Source: Roseinatronobacter ekhonensis (GTDB lineage: Bacteria; Pseudomonadota; Alphaproteobacteria; Rhodobacterales; Rhodobacteraceae). From it: a stretch of 64,000 bases of DNA. How positions within the stretch are numbered: position 1 is the stretch's first letter; each line of letters opens with the position of its first letter. The stretch covers positions 114,513-178,512 of the forward strand of contig NZ_UIHC01000003.1 in NCBI RefSeq assembly GCF_900499075.1, given 5' to 3'. Shown in pieces: positions 1 through 8,988 of this stretch. The notes under the pieces were generated by a model that was not told the DNA's origin, made no database searches, and saw only the letters and a list, made by a program, of their open reading frames with translations. The position numbers and the translations under genes are program-made.

Positions 1-1597
1 GCACGAGGTGATGTTCATCTGCGCCACCGACGAGCATGGCACACCCGCCGAACTGGCCGCCGCCAAAACCGGGCAGCCCGTGGCCGCCTATTGCGCCGAA
101 ATGCACGACACGCAGGCCGAACTGGCGCGCGGGTTCCGGCTGTCTTTCGACCATTACGGGCGCTCGTCCAGCCCGCAGAACCACGCTTTGACACAGCATT
201 TGGCCGCCAAGCTGGGAGAGGCCGGGCTGATCGAGGAAGTGAGCGAAAGCCAGGTCTATTCGATCACCGATGGCCGCTTCCTGCCCGACCGCTACATAGA
301 GGGCACCTGCCCCAATTGCGGCTATGAGCGCGCGCGCGGCGATCAGTGCGAAAACTGCACCAAGCAGTTGGACCCGACCGATCTGGTCAACCCGCGCTCT
401 GCCATTTCCGGCGCGACCGATCTGGAGGTGCGCGAAACCAAGCACCTGTTCCTGCGGCAATCCACGCTGCGTGACCGATTGGACCAGTGGATCGACAGCC
501 AGAACGGCTGGCCGGTGCTGACCACGTCCATTGCCAAGAAATGGCTGCATGACGGCAACGGCTTGCAGGACCGGGGCATCACCCGCGATCTGGATTGGGG
601 CGTGCCCGCACAGTTTGACGGAGCACCCTGGCAGGGCATGGACGGCAAGGTGTTCTATGTCTGGTTCGACGCGCCCATCGAGTACATCGCTGCCACCGCC
701 GAATGGGCCGAAGCGCAAGGCTTGGATGACTGTGCATGGCGGCGCTGGTGGCGCACCGACGACGGGGCCGATGATGTGCGCTATGTGCAGTTCATGGGCA
801 AGGATAACGTGCCGTTCCACACGCTCAGCTTTCCGGCCACGCTGATGGGGTCGGGCGAGCCTTGGAAGATGGTCGATTACATCAAGTCCTTTAATTACCT
901 GAACTATGATGGCGGACAGTTTTCCACGTCCTTGGGGCGCGGCGTGTTCATGGATCAGGCCCTGTCGCTGCTGCCCGCCGATTACTGGCGCTGGTGGCTT
1001 TTGTCCCACGCGCCCGAAAGCTCGGATGCGGAATTTACGTGGGAGAACTTCCAAGCCTCGGTCAACAAGGATCTGGCCGATGTTCTGGGCAACCTTGCCA
1101 GCCGCGTGACGAAATTCTGCCGCTCGAAATTTGGCGAGGTGGTGCCCGATGGCGGGACATACGGCCCGCGCGAGGCGCAGTTGATCACGGACCTGACCAC
1201 CCGCCTGCGCGCCTATGAGGAGCGTATGGAAGGCATGGACATCCGCAAATCTGCCACCGAATTGCGCGCGCTCTGGGTGCTGGGCAACGAATACCTGCAA
1301 GATGCCGCACCGTGGTCGACCTACAAGACAGACCCGGAACAAGCGGCGGCGCAGATCCGGTTGGCGCTGAACCTGATCCGTGTCTACGCGATCATCTCGC
1401 GCCCGTTCATCCCCGACGCAGCCGCAAGCCTGATGGCGGCTATGGGCAGCGACGACTGGGCATGGCCCGACGATCTTGGCGCGGCTTTGGATGCTTTGCC
1501 CGCCGGTCATGCCTTTGCGGTGCCGGAGGTTCTGTTCGCCAAGATCACTGACGAGCAGCGCACCGATTGGGAAACCCGGTTCGCGGGTGCGCGATAG
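1..1597 (+). CDS. metG: Methionyl-tRNA synthetase, 3' part (5' end outside window)
   Basis: This enzyme charges tRNA-Met with methionine in the cytoplasm. The reading frame is open from the first bases, so the gene starts upstream. About 531 residues are visible, and the N-terminal segment with the HIGH motif is missing. The visible part begins with [16 protein letters not shown], typical of the catalytic domain. It then carries a zinc knuckle (CPNC and CENC, about nt 308-358) and a KMSKS-equivalent loop, FSTS (about nt 919-930). The anticodon-binding helical domain follows. There is no C-terminal EMAP-like dimerisation domain, consistent with the short MetG class. The stop is TAG at 1595-1597. 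Confidence 0.95.
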   Translation, partial: HEVMFICATDEHGTPAELAAAKTGQPVAAYCAEMHDTQAELARGFRLSFDHYGRSSSPQNHALTQHLAAKLGEAGLIEEVSESQVYSITDGRFLPDRYIEGTCPNCGYERARGDQCENCTKQLDPTDLVNPRSAISGATDLEVRETKHLFLRQSTLRDRLDQWIDSQNGWPVLTTSIAKKWLHDGNGLQDRGITRDLDWGVPAQFDGAPWQGMDGKVFYVWFDAPIEYIAATAEWAEAQGLDDCAWRRWWRTDDGADDVRYVQFMGKDNVPFHTLSFPATLMGSGEPWKMVDYIKSFNYLNYDGGQFSTSLGRGVFMDQALSLLPADYWRWWLLSHAPESSDAEFTWENFQASVNKDLADVLGNLASRVTKFCRSKFGEVVPDGGTYGPREAQLITDLTTRLRAYEERMEGMDIRKSATELRALWVLGNEYLQDAAPWSTYKTDPEQAAAQIRLALNLIRVYAIISRPFIPDAAASLMAAMGSDDWAWPDDLGAALDALPAGHAFAVPEVLFAKITDEQRTDWETRFAGAR

Positions 1598-1640
1598 CGC
1601 GAAAAACCCCGCGCACCGAACAAAACACCGGCGAATCCGG

Positions 1641-1668
1641 TTGACACGCGCGGGCTGACCAGTAGAAG
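1641..1668 (+). promoter_or_regulatory. Candidate sigma70-type promoter of rpmG
   Basis: A perfect -35 TTGACA lies at 1641-1646 and a weaker -10, TAGAAG, at 1663-1668, with a 16-base spacer. It lies in the 136-base gap between metG and rpmG, about 65 bases before the rpmG start. Transcription start has not been mapped, so this is inference from motif and position. Confidence 0.5.
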
Positions 1669-1733
1669 GTAGGTTCAAGAATTTGCGGTCAGGGCGCGCG
1701 TAGCGTCGACGGACCGGTGCAGGAGAGAATGAC

Positions 1734-1901
1734 ATGGCGAAGCCAACCACCATCAAGATCCGTCTGAACTCGACCGCGGGGACCGGGCATTTCTATGTAA
1801 CCAAGAAAAACGCCCGCACCATGACCGAGAAGATGGCCGTGCGCAAATACGACCCCGTTCTGCGCAAGCATGTTGAATACAAGGAAGGCAAGATCAAGTA
1901 A
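1734..1901 (+). CDS. rpmG: 50S ribosomal protein L33
   Basis: This 55-residue basic protein of the large ribosomal subunit begins [16 protein letters not shown] and ends EYKEGKIK, the usual L33 length and sequence pattern. It has no cysteines, so it is the zinc-independent (C-minus) form. The start is supported by AGGAGAG at 1721-1727, six bases before ATG. It is monocistronic: its own promoter candidate lies upstream and a strong intrinsic terminator follows 26 bases after the stop. Confidence 0.96.
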   Translation: MAKPTTIKIRLNSTAGTGHFYVTKKNARTMTEKMAVRKYDPVLRKHVEYKEGKIK

Positions 1902-1926
1902 TCTTGCACCCGCCTTGGCAATTTGA

Positions 1927-1954
1927 AAGCCGCGCCATTTGGCGCGGTTTTTTT
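1927..1954 (+). terminator. Intrinsic terminator of rpmG
   Basis: The stem CCGCGCC (1930-1936) pairs with GGCGCGG (1941-1947) around the loop ATTT, and seven T residues follow (1948-1954). The T run overlaps the last codons of the convergent gene on the minus strand. Confidence 0.9.
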
Positions 1955-2618
1955 ATGATCCGGGGCGCGACATCAGCGTCAGGACCGTCACGATCAGCGC
2001 AAATGTTATCGCGCCATCCAGCAGGAAAGCTGCACCGGAATGCAGCGCGGCTAGGGCCGACACAGCAGCACTCTGCGCCAGCAGCGCCAGTGCCAGCAAC
2101 ACCGCCAAAACCGACGCCGCACCTGCCTGCGCAGGCGACCACACTGCGCGCAAGGCCAAACGCTCACCGCCTGCGGCGCGCGCAACCACGATCCCAAAGC
2201 AAAGCACCAGCGATAGCGAAACCGCGTCGGCGGCAAAGACTGCCTGCCTTGGCACCCACCCCAGCACAAGCGGCAAAAAGGGTATGGCGGCCAGCGCGCT
2301 TAGCGCCGCACCCTGCCCCCAATAGCGCAACGCCAGTTTTGGTGACAGCGGCGCACGCGCGCCGAAATAGATTGCGCGGTGCCACAAAAGTCCCATGACC
2401 GCGAGCGCAAGGCCCAAAGCCACCCGCACCGCAAGCTCTGGCCCGACAGGTGCTGCGGGCGGCAGATCGGGCCAGACCTGCCCAGTGGCTTGCACGCTCA
2501 GCCACGCCTTCAGCGCCATGGCCAACAGGAAGGGCGGCAATAGCAGGCGCCGGACCTGGCGGGGCTTTGCGACGATAATGCGCCACGCGCCGCGCAGGTG
2601 CGTCAGGCTTTGAAACAT
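1953..2618 (-). CDS. Integral membrane protein of unknown function
   Basis: I do not recognise this 221-residue protein. It has a short basic N-terminus (VAKPRQVRR) followed by about five hydrophobic segments rich in Ala and Leu, so it should sit in the inner membrane. No catalytic motif is visible. It lies downstream of the Bax inhibitor-1 gene on the same strand, but a strong terminator at 2632-2660 separates them and the ATG at 2618 lies directly beyond that hairpin. Its C-terminus overlaps the rpmG terminator. Confidence 0.7.
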   Translation of the reverse strand: MFQSLTHLRGAWRIIVAKPRQVRRLLLPPFLLAMALKAWLSVQATGQVWPDLPPAAPVGPELAVRVALGLALAVMGLLWHRAIYFGARAPLSPKLALRYWGQGAALSALAAIPFLPLVLGWVPRQAVFAADAVSLSLVLCFGIVVARAAGGERLALRAVWSPAQAGAASVLAVLLALALLAQSAAVSALAALHSGAAFLLDGAITFALIVTVLTLMSRPGS

Positions 2619-2631
2619 GCGGTTTCCAATG

Positions 2632-2660
2632 AAAAAGGGCCGGTCAAACGACCGGCCCTT
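2632..2660 (-). terminator. Intrinsic terminator after the Bax inhibitor-1 gene
   Basis: On the minus strand, a nine-base-pair stem (GGGCCGGTC at 2637-2645 with GACCGGCCC at 2650-2658) has the loop AAAC in plus-strand reading. It is followed by a T run complementary to 2632-2636. It lies 18 bases after the stop of the upstream gene. Confidence 0.88.
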
Positions 2661-2678
2661 ACCTTACTCTCAGACGGT

Positions 2679-3461
2679 TTATTCTTGCTGACCCATGAAC
2701 ATCAGCAGGAACTGGAACATGTTCAGGAAGCTGATGTAGAGCGACAGAGCACCGTCAATCGCGGCCTTGTCCAGCCATTCCTGATCGCCTGCCATGGCGT
2801 GCTGGACATACTCGCTCTTGATCTGCTGCGTGTAGAACGCGGTCAGACCGGCGAAGATCAGAACACCGATGGCCGAAATGGCGAACATCATGGCCGGGCT
2901 TTGCAGGAAGATGTTGACGATCATCGCAACGAGCAGGCCGATCACACCCATAATCAGGAAGGTGCCCATGCCGGACAGGTCCTTCTTGGTGGTGTAGCCA
3001 TAAAGGCTAAGACCGCCAAAGGCGATGGCCGTCACAAGGAAGGTCTGCGCGATCGAGAAGCTGGTGAAGACCAGAAAGATCGAGCTGAGCGACAAACCGA
3101 TGGCTGCAGCAAAGATGAAGAAGCCAAGCTGCACACCAGCTGCCGACGCCCGGCGCATCAGCGCACCCCAGCCGAACAGGATGAAGGCCAGTGGCGCGAA
3201 CATGATGACCCAGCGCAGAGGCGACATGTAGATCGCGCTACCCAACCCGTTGAGGTAGGTGCCATTTGGCAGTTGGGCGGCGGCCGCCGACGGGTCGGTC
3301 GTCGTGGCCAGCCCTGCGATGGCCCAAGCTGCGGCCCCGGTAATCAGCATGCCCACGGACATGGTGCCGTAGACCTTGTTCATGTGGGCGCGTAGCCCGG
3401 TGTCGATCTGTTCAGCGCGAGCGCCGCTTACCTGCGCGCGCATCGTGTTGAAATCTGCCAT
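2679..3461 (-). CDS. Bax inhibitor-1/YccA family membrane protein
   Basis: The 260-residue protein has an N-terminal soluble stretch (MADFNTMRAQ) and then seven hydrophobic segments, the layout of the BI-1/YbhL/YccA family. These are inner-membrane proteins linked to calcium leak or to modulation of FtsH. Family-like features include the segment RAHMNKVYGTMSVGMLITG at the first transmembrane helix and acidic residues near the end (HAMAGDQEWLDKAAIDGALSLY). It is monocistronic, with its own terminator downstream. The exact substrate or partner is not indicated. Confidence 0.9.
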   Translation of the reverse strand: MADFNTMRAQVSGARAEQIDTGLRAHMNKVYGTMSVGMLITGAAAWAIAGLATTTDPSAAAAQLPNGTYLNGLGSAIYMSPLRWVIMFAPLAFILFGWGALMRRASAAGVQLGFFIFAAAIGLSLSSIFLVFTSFSIAQTFLVTAIAFGGLSLYGYTTKKDLSGMGTFLIMGVIGLLVAMIVNIFLQSPAMMFAISAIGVLIFAGLTAFYTQQIKSEYVQHAMAGDQEWLDKAAIDGALSLYISFLNMFQFLLMFMGQQE

Positions 3462-3591
3462 TGCGTCCTCCGTTGGCGAAATACATGCGGTGATGGATCA
3501 CCTTGCGATAAGATATTTGCATGATGGGCGCGGTTTTCAAGCAAAACCGGAGTCAAACACACAGGATTTCGGGAAATTCGATAAAGCCTGA

Positions 3592-4557
3592 TTAAATCGT
3601 GATGACGATTTTCCCGGTAGAACGGCGGCTGCGCAGCAATTCCAGCCCGTCTGCGGCCTGCTCCAGCGGCAGCGTGTGGCTGATATGCGGGCGCAGGCTG
3701 CCACTGTTATACCAGCCGAACAGCGTGGCGATAGAGCCGGTCATCACCTGGGGCGCAAACCGCAGATACGCCCCCCAATACAGACCGATCACGCTCAGGT
3801 TCTTGACCAAAAGCACGTTCGCGGGAAACGCGGGCGGTGTGCCACCTGCAAAACCGATGGCCAGAAACCGGCCTTCGGGGTGTAGCGCGCGCATGGCAGG
3901 CGTGGCCAGCGGCTCTCCGATCGCGTCATAGATGACATGTGCGCCGCCCAGTGCCTTCAATTCGGCGCGCAGGTCGAACCCGTCCGCACCGCTATCCAGA
4001 CAGACCTCTGCGCCCGCGCGCTCGGTCACCGCCAGCTTGTCGGCCCCGCGCGCGACGGCCACAACCCGCGCGCCCATCCGCGCGCCGATTTCAACCGCGG
4101 TCAACCCGACGCCGCCCGCCGCGCCCAAAACGACCAACGTTTCGTCCGGTTGCAAATTTGCGCGATGCGCAAGCGCCAGATGCGAGGTGCCATAGGCAAC
4201 CAGAAACGCCGCGGCATCGGGAAAGGGCATGGACGCAGGCATGGTCGCGCACATCTCGGCACGGCAAACCGCATACTCGGCCAAGCCGCCCTGCCCCGTA
4301 AACGCCGCGACACGGTCGCCGGGTTTGAACGTGCTGACGCCGTCGCCGATGGCGTCAACCGTGCCAGCCAGTTCCATGCCGACCGTATATGGGGGCGCGA
4401 CTTTTTCCTGATATTTACCTTGCATCATAAGCAGATCGGCAAAATTCAACCCGCATGCGGCGACCCGGATGCGCAACTCATCGGGCCCCGGCGCGGGCAT
4501 CTCCACTTGCTGGAGCTGCGGGGTCGATTCGTAGGCGGCAAGGCGAAAGGCGCGCAT
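3592..4557 (-). CDS. Zinc-type MDR family NADPH:quinone oxidoreductase
   Basis: This 321-residue medium-chain dehydrogenase/reductase resembles Qor. It has a GroES-like N-terminal domain (GLNFADLLMMQGKY, VGMELAGTV) and a Rossmann NADPH site (VLGAAGGVGLTAVEIG, about residues 140-155). The structural zinc-binding cysteines of alcohol dehydrogenases are absent. Such enzymes reduce quinones or activated alkenes with NADPH. I chose the internal ATG at 4557 because MRAFRLAAYE is a typical family start and AGAGGA stands six bases upstream. The longer frame to 4647 reads through the intergenic region. It is transcribed divergently from the XRE regulator. Confidence 0.88.
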   Translation of the reverse strand: MRAFRLAAYESTPQLQQVEMPAPGPDELRIRVAACGLNFADLLMMQGKYQEKVAPPYTVGMELAGTVDAIGDGVSTFKPGDRVAAFTGQGGLAEYAVCRAEMCATMPASMPFPDAAAFLVAYGTSHLALAHRANLQPDETLVVLGAAGGVGLTAVEIGARMGARVVAVARGADKLAVTERAGAEVCLDSGADGFDLRAELKALGGAHVIYDAIGEPLATPAMRALHPEGRFLAIGFAGGTPPAFPANVLLVKNLSVIGLYWGAYLRFAPQVMTGSIATLFGWYNSGSLRPHISHTLPLEQAADGLELLRSRRSTGKIVITI

Positions 4558-4572
4558 CGTGATCCTCTGGGC

Positions 4573-4691
4573 TTTTGCGACAGCGTGCCGTGCTGCGATT
4601 GCGTAAGCAAGCGCCAAACTGCCGCGCGCGAATTGCGCATTCCGCAACTCTCTTTAAGGTTGTTTTGCAAATTGCAATGCGAAATGCGAAA
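4573..4691. promoter_or_regulatory. Cluster of TTGCA/TTGCG repeats, candidate operator array
   Basis: The intergenic region between the divergent quinone reductase and XRE genes contains several related short motifs. These are TTGCG-N5-CGCAA at 4633-4647 (inverted repeat), two TTGCAA palindromes one base apart at 4665-4670 and 4672-4677, and a direct repeat of ATGCGAA at 4677-4683 and 4684-4690. A further TTGCG/GCAA pair lies near 4599-4610. The clustering suggests binding sites for a dimeric regulator. Which protein binds is not known. Confidence 0.4.
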
Positions 4692-4835
4692 CAATCCAAC
4701 AAGCGCGCCGGAAAGCGTCTTTTTACACTTCTCGGCTAAAAAAAGCGCAATCGTGCAACTGCGGGTGGTGCAGATGCGTAGCCAAGTAAGAAACCAGCCC
4801 GCTGCGTATGAGTAACATTGCACAAAGAGGACGAG

Positions 4836-5198
4836 ATGACACACCCCGTAGACCGCCATGTTGGGCAGCAAATGCGCCATCGGCGCTGGATGATTGGGAT
4901 GACCCAGCAACAACTGGCCGATGCCGTTGGCATCCGGTTCCAGCAAATCCAAAAATACGAAACCGGCGCGAACCGTGTTTCGGCCTCGCGGGTGTGGGAT
5001 ATCGCCGCCGCGATGGAAGTGCCGGTCAGCTTCTTTTTCGAGGGGCTGGAGAGCAGCGAGGATACTGCTGACGCCTCTGCCGCCGATATGATGGGCAGCA
5101 AGGAAACGCTCGACCTGTTGCGCACCTACTATGCCATCCCGGAAGCCCAGCGCCGCCGTCTGTTCGATCTGGCCCGCGCGCTGGGGGATGCGGCCTGA
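4836..5198 (+). CDS. XRE-family helix-turn-helix regulator
   Basis: This 120-residue protein has an N-terminal Cro/C1-type helix-turn-helix (GMTQQQLADAVGIRFQQIQKY, about residues 25-45) and a short C-terminal region ending LFDLARALGDAA. It therefore acts as a small DNA-binding regulator with no effector domain. ATG at 4836 follows AAAGAGG by five bases. An upstream TTG at 4818 is less likely. The 278-base divergent upstream region is crowded with TTGCA/TTGCG repeats that could be its operators. The next gene (hisN-like) starts 64 bases later. Confidence 0.85.
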   Translation: MTHPVDRHVGQQMRHRRWMIGMTQQQLADAVGIRFQQIQKYETGANRVSASRVWDIAAAMEVPVSFFFEGLESSEDTADASAADMMGSKETLDLLRTYYAIPEAQRRRLFDLARALGDAA

Positions 5199-5262
5199 AC
5201 GGCTTGCATCCGCTTGCGGCACAGTTAGAACTGGCGGATCTCCGTTTACTTGGACTTCCGCC

Positions 5263-6075
5263 ATGCGCCGCACCGATCTGACATTGCAAGACCATCGCGA
5301 CCTGCTGGCGTTGTGCGACCGGCTGGCAGATGCCGCGCGCGCGCAAACGCTGCGGCATTTTCGGGCACCCGGCCTGACGGCAGAGACAAAGCTCGCAACC
5401 GGGTTTGACCCGGTGACGGTTGCCGACCGCGCCGCAGAGGCCGCGATTCGTGAAATCTTGGCCGCCGAACGCCCTGATGATGCCATCTTGGGCGAAGAAT
5501 ACGGCCCAAGCCCCGGCACCAGCGGGTTGCAATGGGTGCTTGACCCGATCGACGGCACCCGCGCCTATATCAGCGGCACGACCACATGGGGCGTGCTGAT
5601 CGCGCTGGCCGATGCGGATGGGCCGTTTTTGGGCGTGATCGACCAGCCCTACACGCAGGAACGCTTTGTCGGCGGGCTTGGCGTGGCAGAACTGCATGGC
5701 CCGCGCGGCACGGTCGCATTGCAGGCACGCGGTACGACGGCGCTGGATCAGGCGATCCTGTTTTCGACCTTTCCCGAAATCGGAACGGCGAAAGAGCGCA
5801 CGGCGTTTCAACGTGTGTCGCAGGCCTGCAAGCTGACCCGCTATGGCATGGACTGCTACGCCTATGCGCTTCTGGCGGCGGGCCATATCGACCTTGTGAT
5901 AGAAGCGGGGCTGAACAGCTATGACATCTGCGCGCCCATCGCCGTGATAGAGGCGGCGGGCGGCATTGTGACCGACTGGCAGGGCGGTCCGGCGCATGAT
6001 GGCGGGCAAGTGTTGGCGGCGGCAAACGGACCGTTGCACGACGCCGCTCTGAAAATGCTGCAAAGCCCCTCTTGA
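5263..6075 (+). CDS. hisN: Inositol monophosphatase family protein, probable histidinol-phosphatase
   Basis: The 270-residue protein carries the magnesium-dependent phosphatase motifs of the IMPase fold. These are EEYGPSPG followed by WVLDPIDGTRAYISG (about residues 85-105) and, near the C-terminus, YDICAPIAVIEAAGG. In Rhodobacteraceae this class is usually assigned to histidinol-phosphate phosphatase of histidine synthesis, although inositol-1-phosphate or related substrates are possible. I use ATG at 5263 because MRRTDLTLQDHRDLL fits the family start, while the longer frame overlaps the XRE gene. Its stop codon overlaps the -35 element of the copA promoter. Confidence 0.82.
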   Translation: MRRTDLTLQDHRDLLALCDRLADAARAQTLRHFRAPGLTAETKLATGFDPVTVADRAAEAAIREILAAERPDDAILGEEYGPSPGTSGLQWVLDPIDGTRAYISGTTTWGVLIALADADGPFLGVIDQPYTQERFVGGLGVAELHGPRGTVALQARGTTALDQAILFSTFPEIGTAKERTAFQRVSQACKLTRYGMDCYAYALLAAGHIDLVIEAGLNSYDICAPIAVIEAAGGIVTDWQGGPAHDGGQVLAAANGPLHDAALKMLQSPS

Positions 6076-6102
6076 CCTTCCTGCTTGTGGAAGCCCCATA
6101 TC
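6072..6102 (+). promoter_or_regulatory. MerR-type (CueR) copper-responsive promoter of copA
   Basis: The -35 element TTGACC (6072-6077) and the weak -10 element CATATC (6097-6102) are separated by 19 bases, the long spacer typical of MerR-family promoters. Between them is the dyad CTTCC (6077-6081), seven bases, GGAAG (6089-6093), close to known CueR/HmrR boxes. The cognate regulator is the second gene of the operon, so copper should induce both copA and cueR. The -35 element overlaps the hisN stop codon (6073-6075). Confidence 0.78.
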
Positions 6103-6129
6103 CCCAATAACCAAGGTTATGGGTGACGC

Positions 6130-8601
6130 ATGACGACGCAAACGGCCGCCGAGGATCATGTCTCTGAACTGGGGTTCGGGGTGGAAAAGCTAAGCTGTGC
6201 GGGCTGTGTCGGGCGCGCGGAACGCGCGCTGGCGGACGTGCCCGGCGTTGTTTCCGCGCAGATCAATCTGGCCAGTCACCGCGCTGAAGTCGCGCTTGCA
6301 CCCGATGCCAATGTGACCGACCTGCAAACCGCTTTGCGCCGCGCAGGCTATCCCATGCGGACAGAGACGCTGGAATTCGAGGTCGGCAACATGTCCTGCG
6401 GCAGCTGCATCACACGGGTCGAACAAGCCCTGACCGTCCAGCCCGGCGTGCTGCGCGCCAGTGCCAACCTGACCACGGGCCGCGTGCAGGCCGATGTGCT
6501 GGATGCGGGGCAAGCCGCCAATCTCGCACAGGCTTTGACCGCGTCAGGGTATCCGGCCAGCCCCGTCAGCCAAACCAGCAGCCCAGACACGACCGCGCGT
6601 CAGGCCGCAGAGGCCCGTACGCTTTCGCGGCGCTTCTTTGTGGCGCTGGCGCTGACGCTGCCGGTGTTCATCGTGGAAATGGGCGGGCATCTGTTGCCGC
6701 CCTTTCACCACTGGGTGTTGCACACAATCGGGCAAACCCCGCTTTGGCTGGGGCAGTTCATTCTGTCCAGCTTGGTGCTGATCTTTCCGGGGCGTGCGTT
6801 CTATACAAGCGGACTGCCTGCGCTGGCACGCGCAGCCCCCGACATGAACAGCCTTGTCGCCATTGGCACACTCGCCGCTTGGGGCTATTCCAGCGTGGCC
6901 TTGTTCGTGCCGACCCTGCTGCCCGAAAACGCGCAAGCGGTGTATTTCGAGGCCGCCGCCGTCATCGTGACCCTCATCCTGTTGGGCCGCTGGCTGGAAG
7001 CGCGGGCGCGCGGGCGCACGGGTGCGGCAATCGCGCGTTTGATGGATATGCAGCCGCGCCACGCACGCAAGGTGCAGGACGGGCAAGAGTATAAGGTCGC
7101 GCTGGATGACATCGTCCCCGATGACGTGCTCCGCCTGCGCCCCGGCGAAAGACTGGCCGCAGATGGGGTGCTGGCCACGGATCATGCGTTGCTGGATGAA
7201 AGCATGATCACCGGCGAACCCCTGCCCTGCGCAAAGGACACAGGTGCAAAGCTGGTGGGCGGCACCATCAACGCGGGCGACGCGTTTGATATGCGTGTGA
7301 CCGCGACCGGCGGGCAGACCGTTCTGTCGCAGATCATCCGCATGGTCGAACGGGCGCAGGGCGCGAAACTGCCGGTGCAGGCCCTTGTCGACAAGGTGAC
7401 GATGTATTTCGTCCCCGTGGTCATGGCGGTGGCGGCGCTGACGGTGGCGGTCTGGCTGGCCTTTGGCGCAGGTGCTAACCTTGCGCTGGTTGCGGGTGTG
7501 TCGGTGCTGATTATCGCTTGCCCCTGCGCGATGGGGCTGGCCACACCGACATCGGTGATGGTGGGCACGGGCCGCGCGGCGGAACTGGGCGTGCTGTTTC
7601 GCAAGGGAAGCGCCTTGCAAAGCCTAGAAAAGGTCCGTGTCGTGGCGTTTGACAAGACCGGCACGCTGACCGAAGGGCGGCCGAGCCTGACGCGGATCGT
7701 GGCCTTGGGCGATATGTCCCAAGACACCGCCCTCGGGCTGGCCACCGCGTTGGAGCGCGATTCCGATCACCCGATCGCGACCGCGCTGCGCGATGCCGCC
7801 ACAGAACAGGGCGTGCCCGTGCCGAGGGCGCAGACCGTGAAATCCCTGACCGGGCTGGGCCTGCGCGGAGATATCGACGGCAAGAGCGTGCTGCTGGGCG
7901 CCGCACGATTGATGCAGGCCGAGGGCGTCGCCGTCGATGCGCTGGACCAAGCCGCGACCGATGCTGCGCAACAGGGCGAAACACCCTTTTTCCTTGCCGT
8001 CGATGGCGTGGCGGTGGCGCTTGTCTGTGTCGCAGACCGCCCGCGCGCGGGCGCGGCGCAGATGGTCGCAAACCTGCATGCCCGCGGGCTGCAAGTGGCC
8101 ATGATCTCTGGCGATGCCCACGCGACCGCCAATGCCGTGGCGCGCGATCTGGGCATTGACCATGTCACCGCAGAAGTGATGCCCAAAGCCAAGGTGACAG
8201 CCCTGCAAGAGTTGCGCGCCGCGCATGGCGCCGTGGCCTTTGTCGGTGACGGGATCAATGATGCGCCCGCGCTGGCAGAGGCCGATATCGGCCTTGCCAT
8301 CGGCACCGGCACAGACATTGCCGTCGATACGGCGGATGTGGTGCTGTCTTCGGGTCATCCGCGCGCGGTTTTGGCCGCGCTGGACGTATCTGCCCGCACC
8401 ATGACCAACATCCGCCAGAACCTGTTCTGGGCCTTTGCCTATAACGCGGCGCTGGTGCCCGTTGCCGCCGGGGTGCTTTACACTGCTACGGGGGTTATGC
8501 TGTCGCCGATGCTTGCAGCCGGGGCAATGGCGCTCAGTTCGGTATTTGTGTTGTCCAATGCGCTCAGATTGCGGTTCATGACACTCGGAGGCGCGCTATG
8601 A
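6130..8601 (+). CDS. copA: Copper-translocating P1B-type ATPase
   Basis: This 823-residue inner-membrane pump exports Cu(I). Two N-terminal heavy-metal-associated domains are present, with CAGC at residues 23-26 and CGSC at 90-93. Membrane helices, the actuator motif (SMITGEP), the transmembrane CPC motif (464-466) and the phosphorylation motif DKTGT (Asp508) follow. GDGINDAPAL closes the nucleotide domain. The first HMA loop reads LSCAGC rather than the usual MxCxxC. It is co-transcribed with cueR, whose ATG overlaps its stop by four bases, and is preceded by a MerR-type promoter. Confidence 0.95.
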   Translation: MTTQTAAEDHVSELGFGVEKLSCAGCVGRAERALADVPGVVSAQINLASHRAEVALAPDANVTDLQTALRRAGYPMRTETLEFEVGNMSCGSCITRVEQALTVQPGVLRASANLTTGRVQADVLDAGQAANLAQALTASGYPASPVSQTSSPDTTARQAAEARTLSRRFFVALALTLPVFIVEMGGHLLPPFHHWVLHTIGQTPLWLGQFILSSLVLIFPGRAFYTSGLPALARAAPDMNSLVAIGTLAAWGYSSVALFVPTLLPENAQAVYFEAAAVIVTLILLGRWLEARARGRTGAAIARLMDMQPRHARKVQDGQEYKVALDDIVPDDVLRLRPGERLAADGVLATDHALLDESMITGEPLPCAKDTGAKLVGGTINAGDAFDMRVTATGGQTVLSQIIRMVERAQGAKLPVQALVDKVTMYFVPVVMAVAALTVAVWLAFGAGANLALVAGVSVLIIACPCAMGLATPTSVMVGTGRAAELGVLFRKGSALQSLEKVRVVAFDKTGTLTEGRPSLTRIVALGDMSQDTALGLATALERDSDHPIATALRDAATEQGVPVPRAQTVKSLTGLGLRGDIDGKSVLLGAARLMQAEGVAVDALDQAATDAAQQGETPFFLAVDGVAVALVCVADRPRAGAAQMVANLHARGLQVAMISGDAHATANAVARDLGIDHVTAEVMPKAKVTALQELRAAHGAVAFVGDGINDAPALAEADIGLAIGTGTDIAVDTADVVLSSGHPRAVLAALDVSARTMTNIRQNLFWAFAYNAALVPVAAGVLYTATGVMLSPMLAAGAMALSSVFVLSNALRLRFMTLGGAL

Positions 8602-8987
8602 ACATATCGCAAGCGGGCAAACGCTCTGGCCTGCCGCCCAAAACCATCCGGTTCTACGAAGATATCGGCCTGATAGCTCCGACGCGGCGTGCCAATGGCT
8701 ACCGCGATTTTTCAGAGGATGACCTGCACAAACTGGCCTTCTTGCGCCGGGCCCGTGCGCTTGGGTTTTCGACCGAGGAATGCCGCCAGCTTTTAAGCCT
8801 GTATACCGATCAAAGCCGCGCCAGCGCCGATGTGCGCAAACTGGCCAGCGCGCAGCTGGCGCGTATCGACGCGCAACTGGCCGAATTGCAAGAGATGCGC
8901 CGCAGCTTGGCACACCTTGTTCAGGCCTGCGCGGGCGACGCGCGGCCTGATTGTCCGATCCTGTCGGACCTGGCGCGCGACGGCTGA
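8598..8987 (+). CDS. cueR: Cu(I)-responsive MerR-family regulator
   Basis: This 129-residue activator has an N-terminal winged helix (MNISQAGKRSGLPPKTIRFY), a dimerisation helix and a metal-binding loop with Cys111 and Cys119. The CX7C spacing is typical of CueR/HmrR proteins that bind a single Cu(I). It is translationally coupled to copA by the ATGA overlap at 8598-8601. It should act on the 19-base-spacer promoter at 6072-6102. Confidence 0.93.
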   Translation: MNISQAGKRSGLPPKTIRFYEDIGLIAPTRRANGYRDFSEDDLHKLAFLRRARALGFSTEECRQLLSLYTDQSRASADVRKLASAQLARIDAQLAELQEMRRSLAHLVQACAGDARPDCPILSDLARDG

Positions 8988-8988
8988 C

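Noticed and set aside
2598..3395. 265-codon plus-strand frame opposite the Bax inhibitor-1 gene
   Set aside because: The membrane protein on the minus strand has the true codon pattern; this frame is hydrophilic nonsense rich in His, Asp and Gln.
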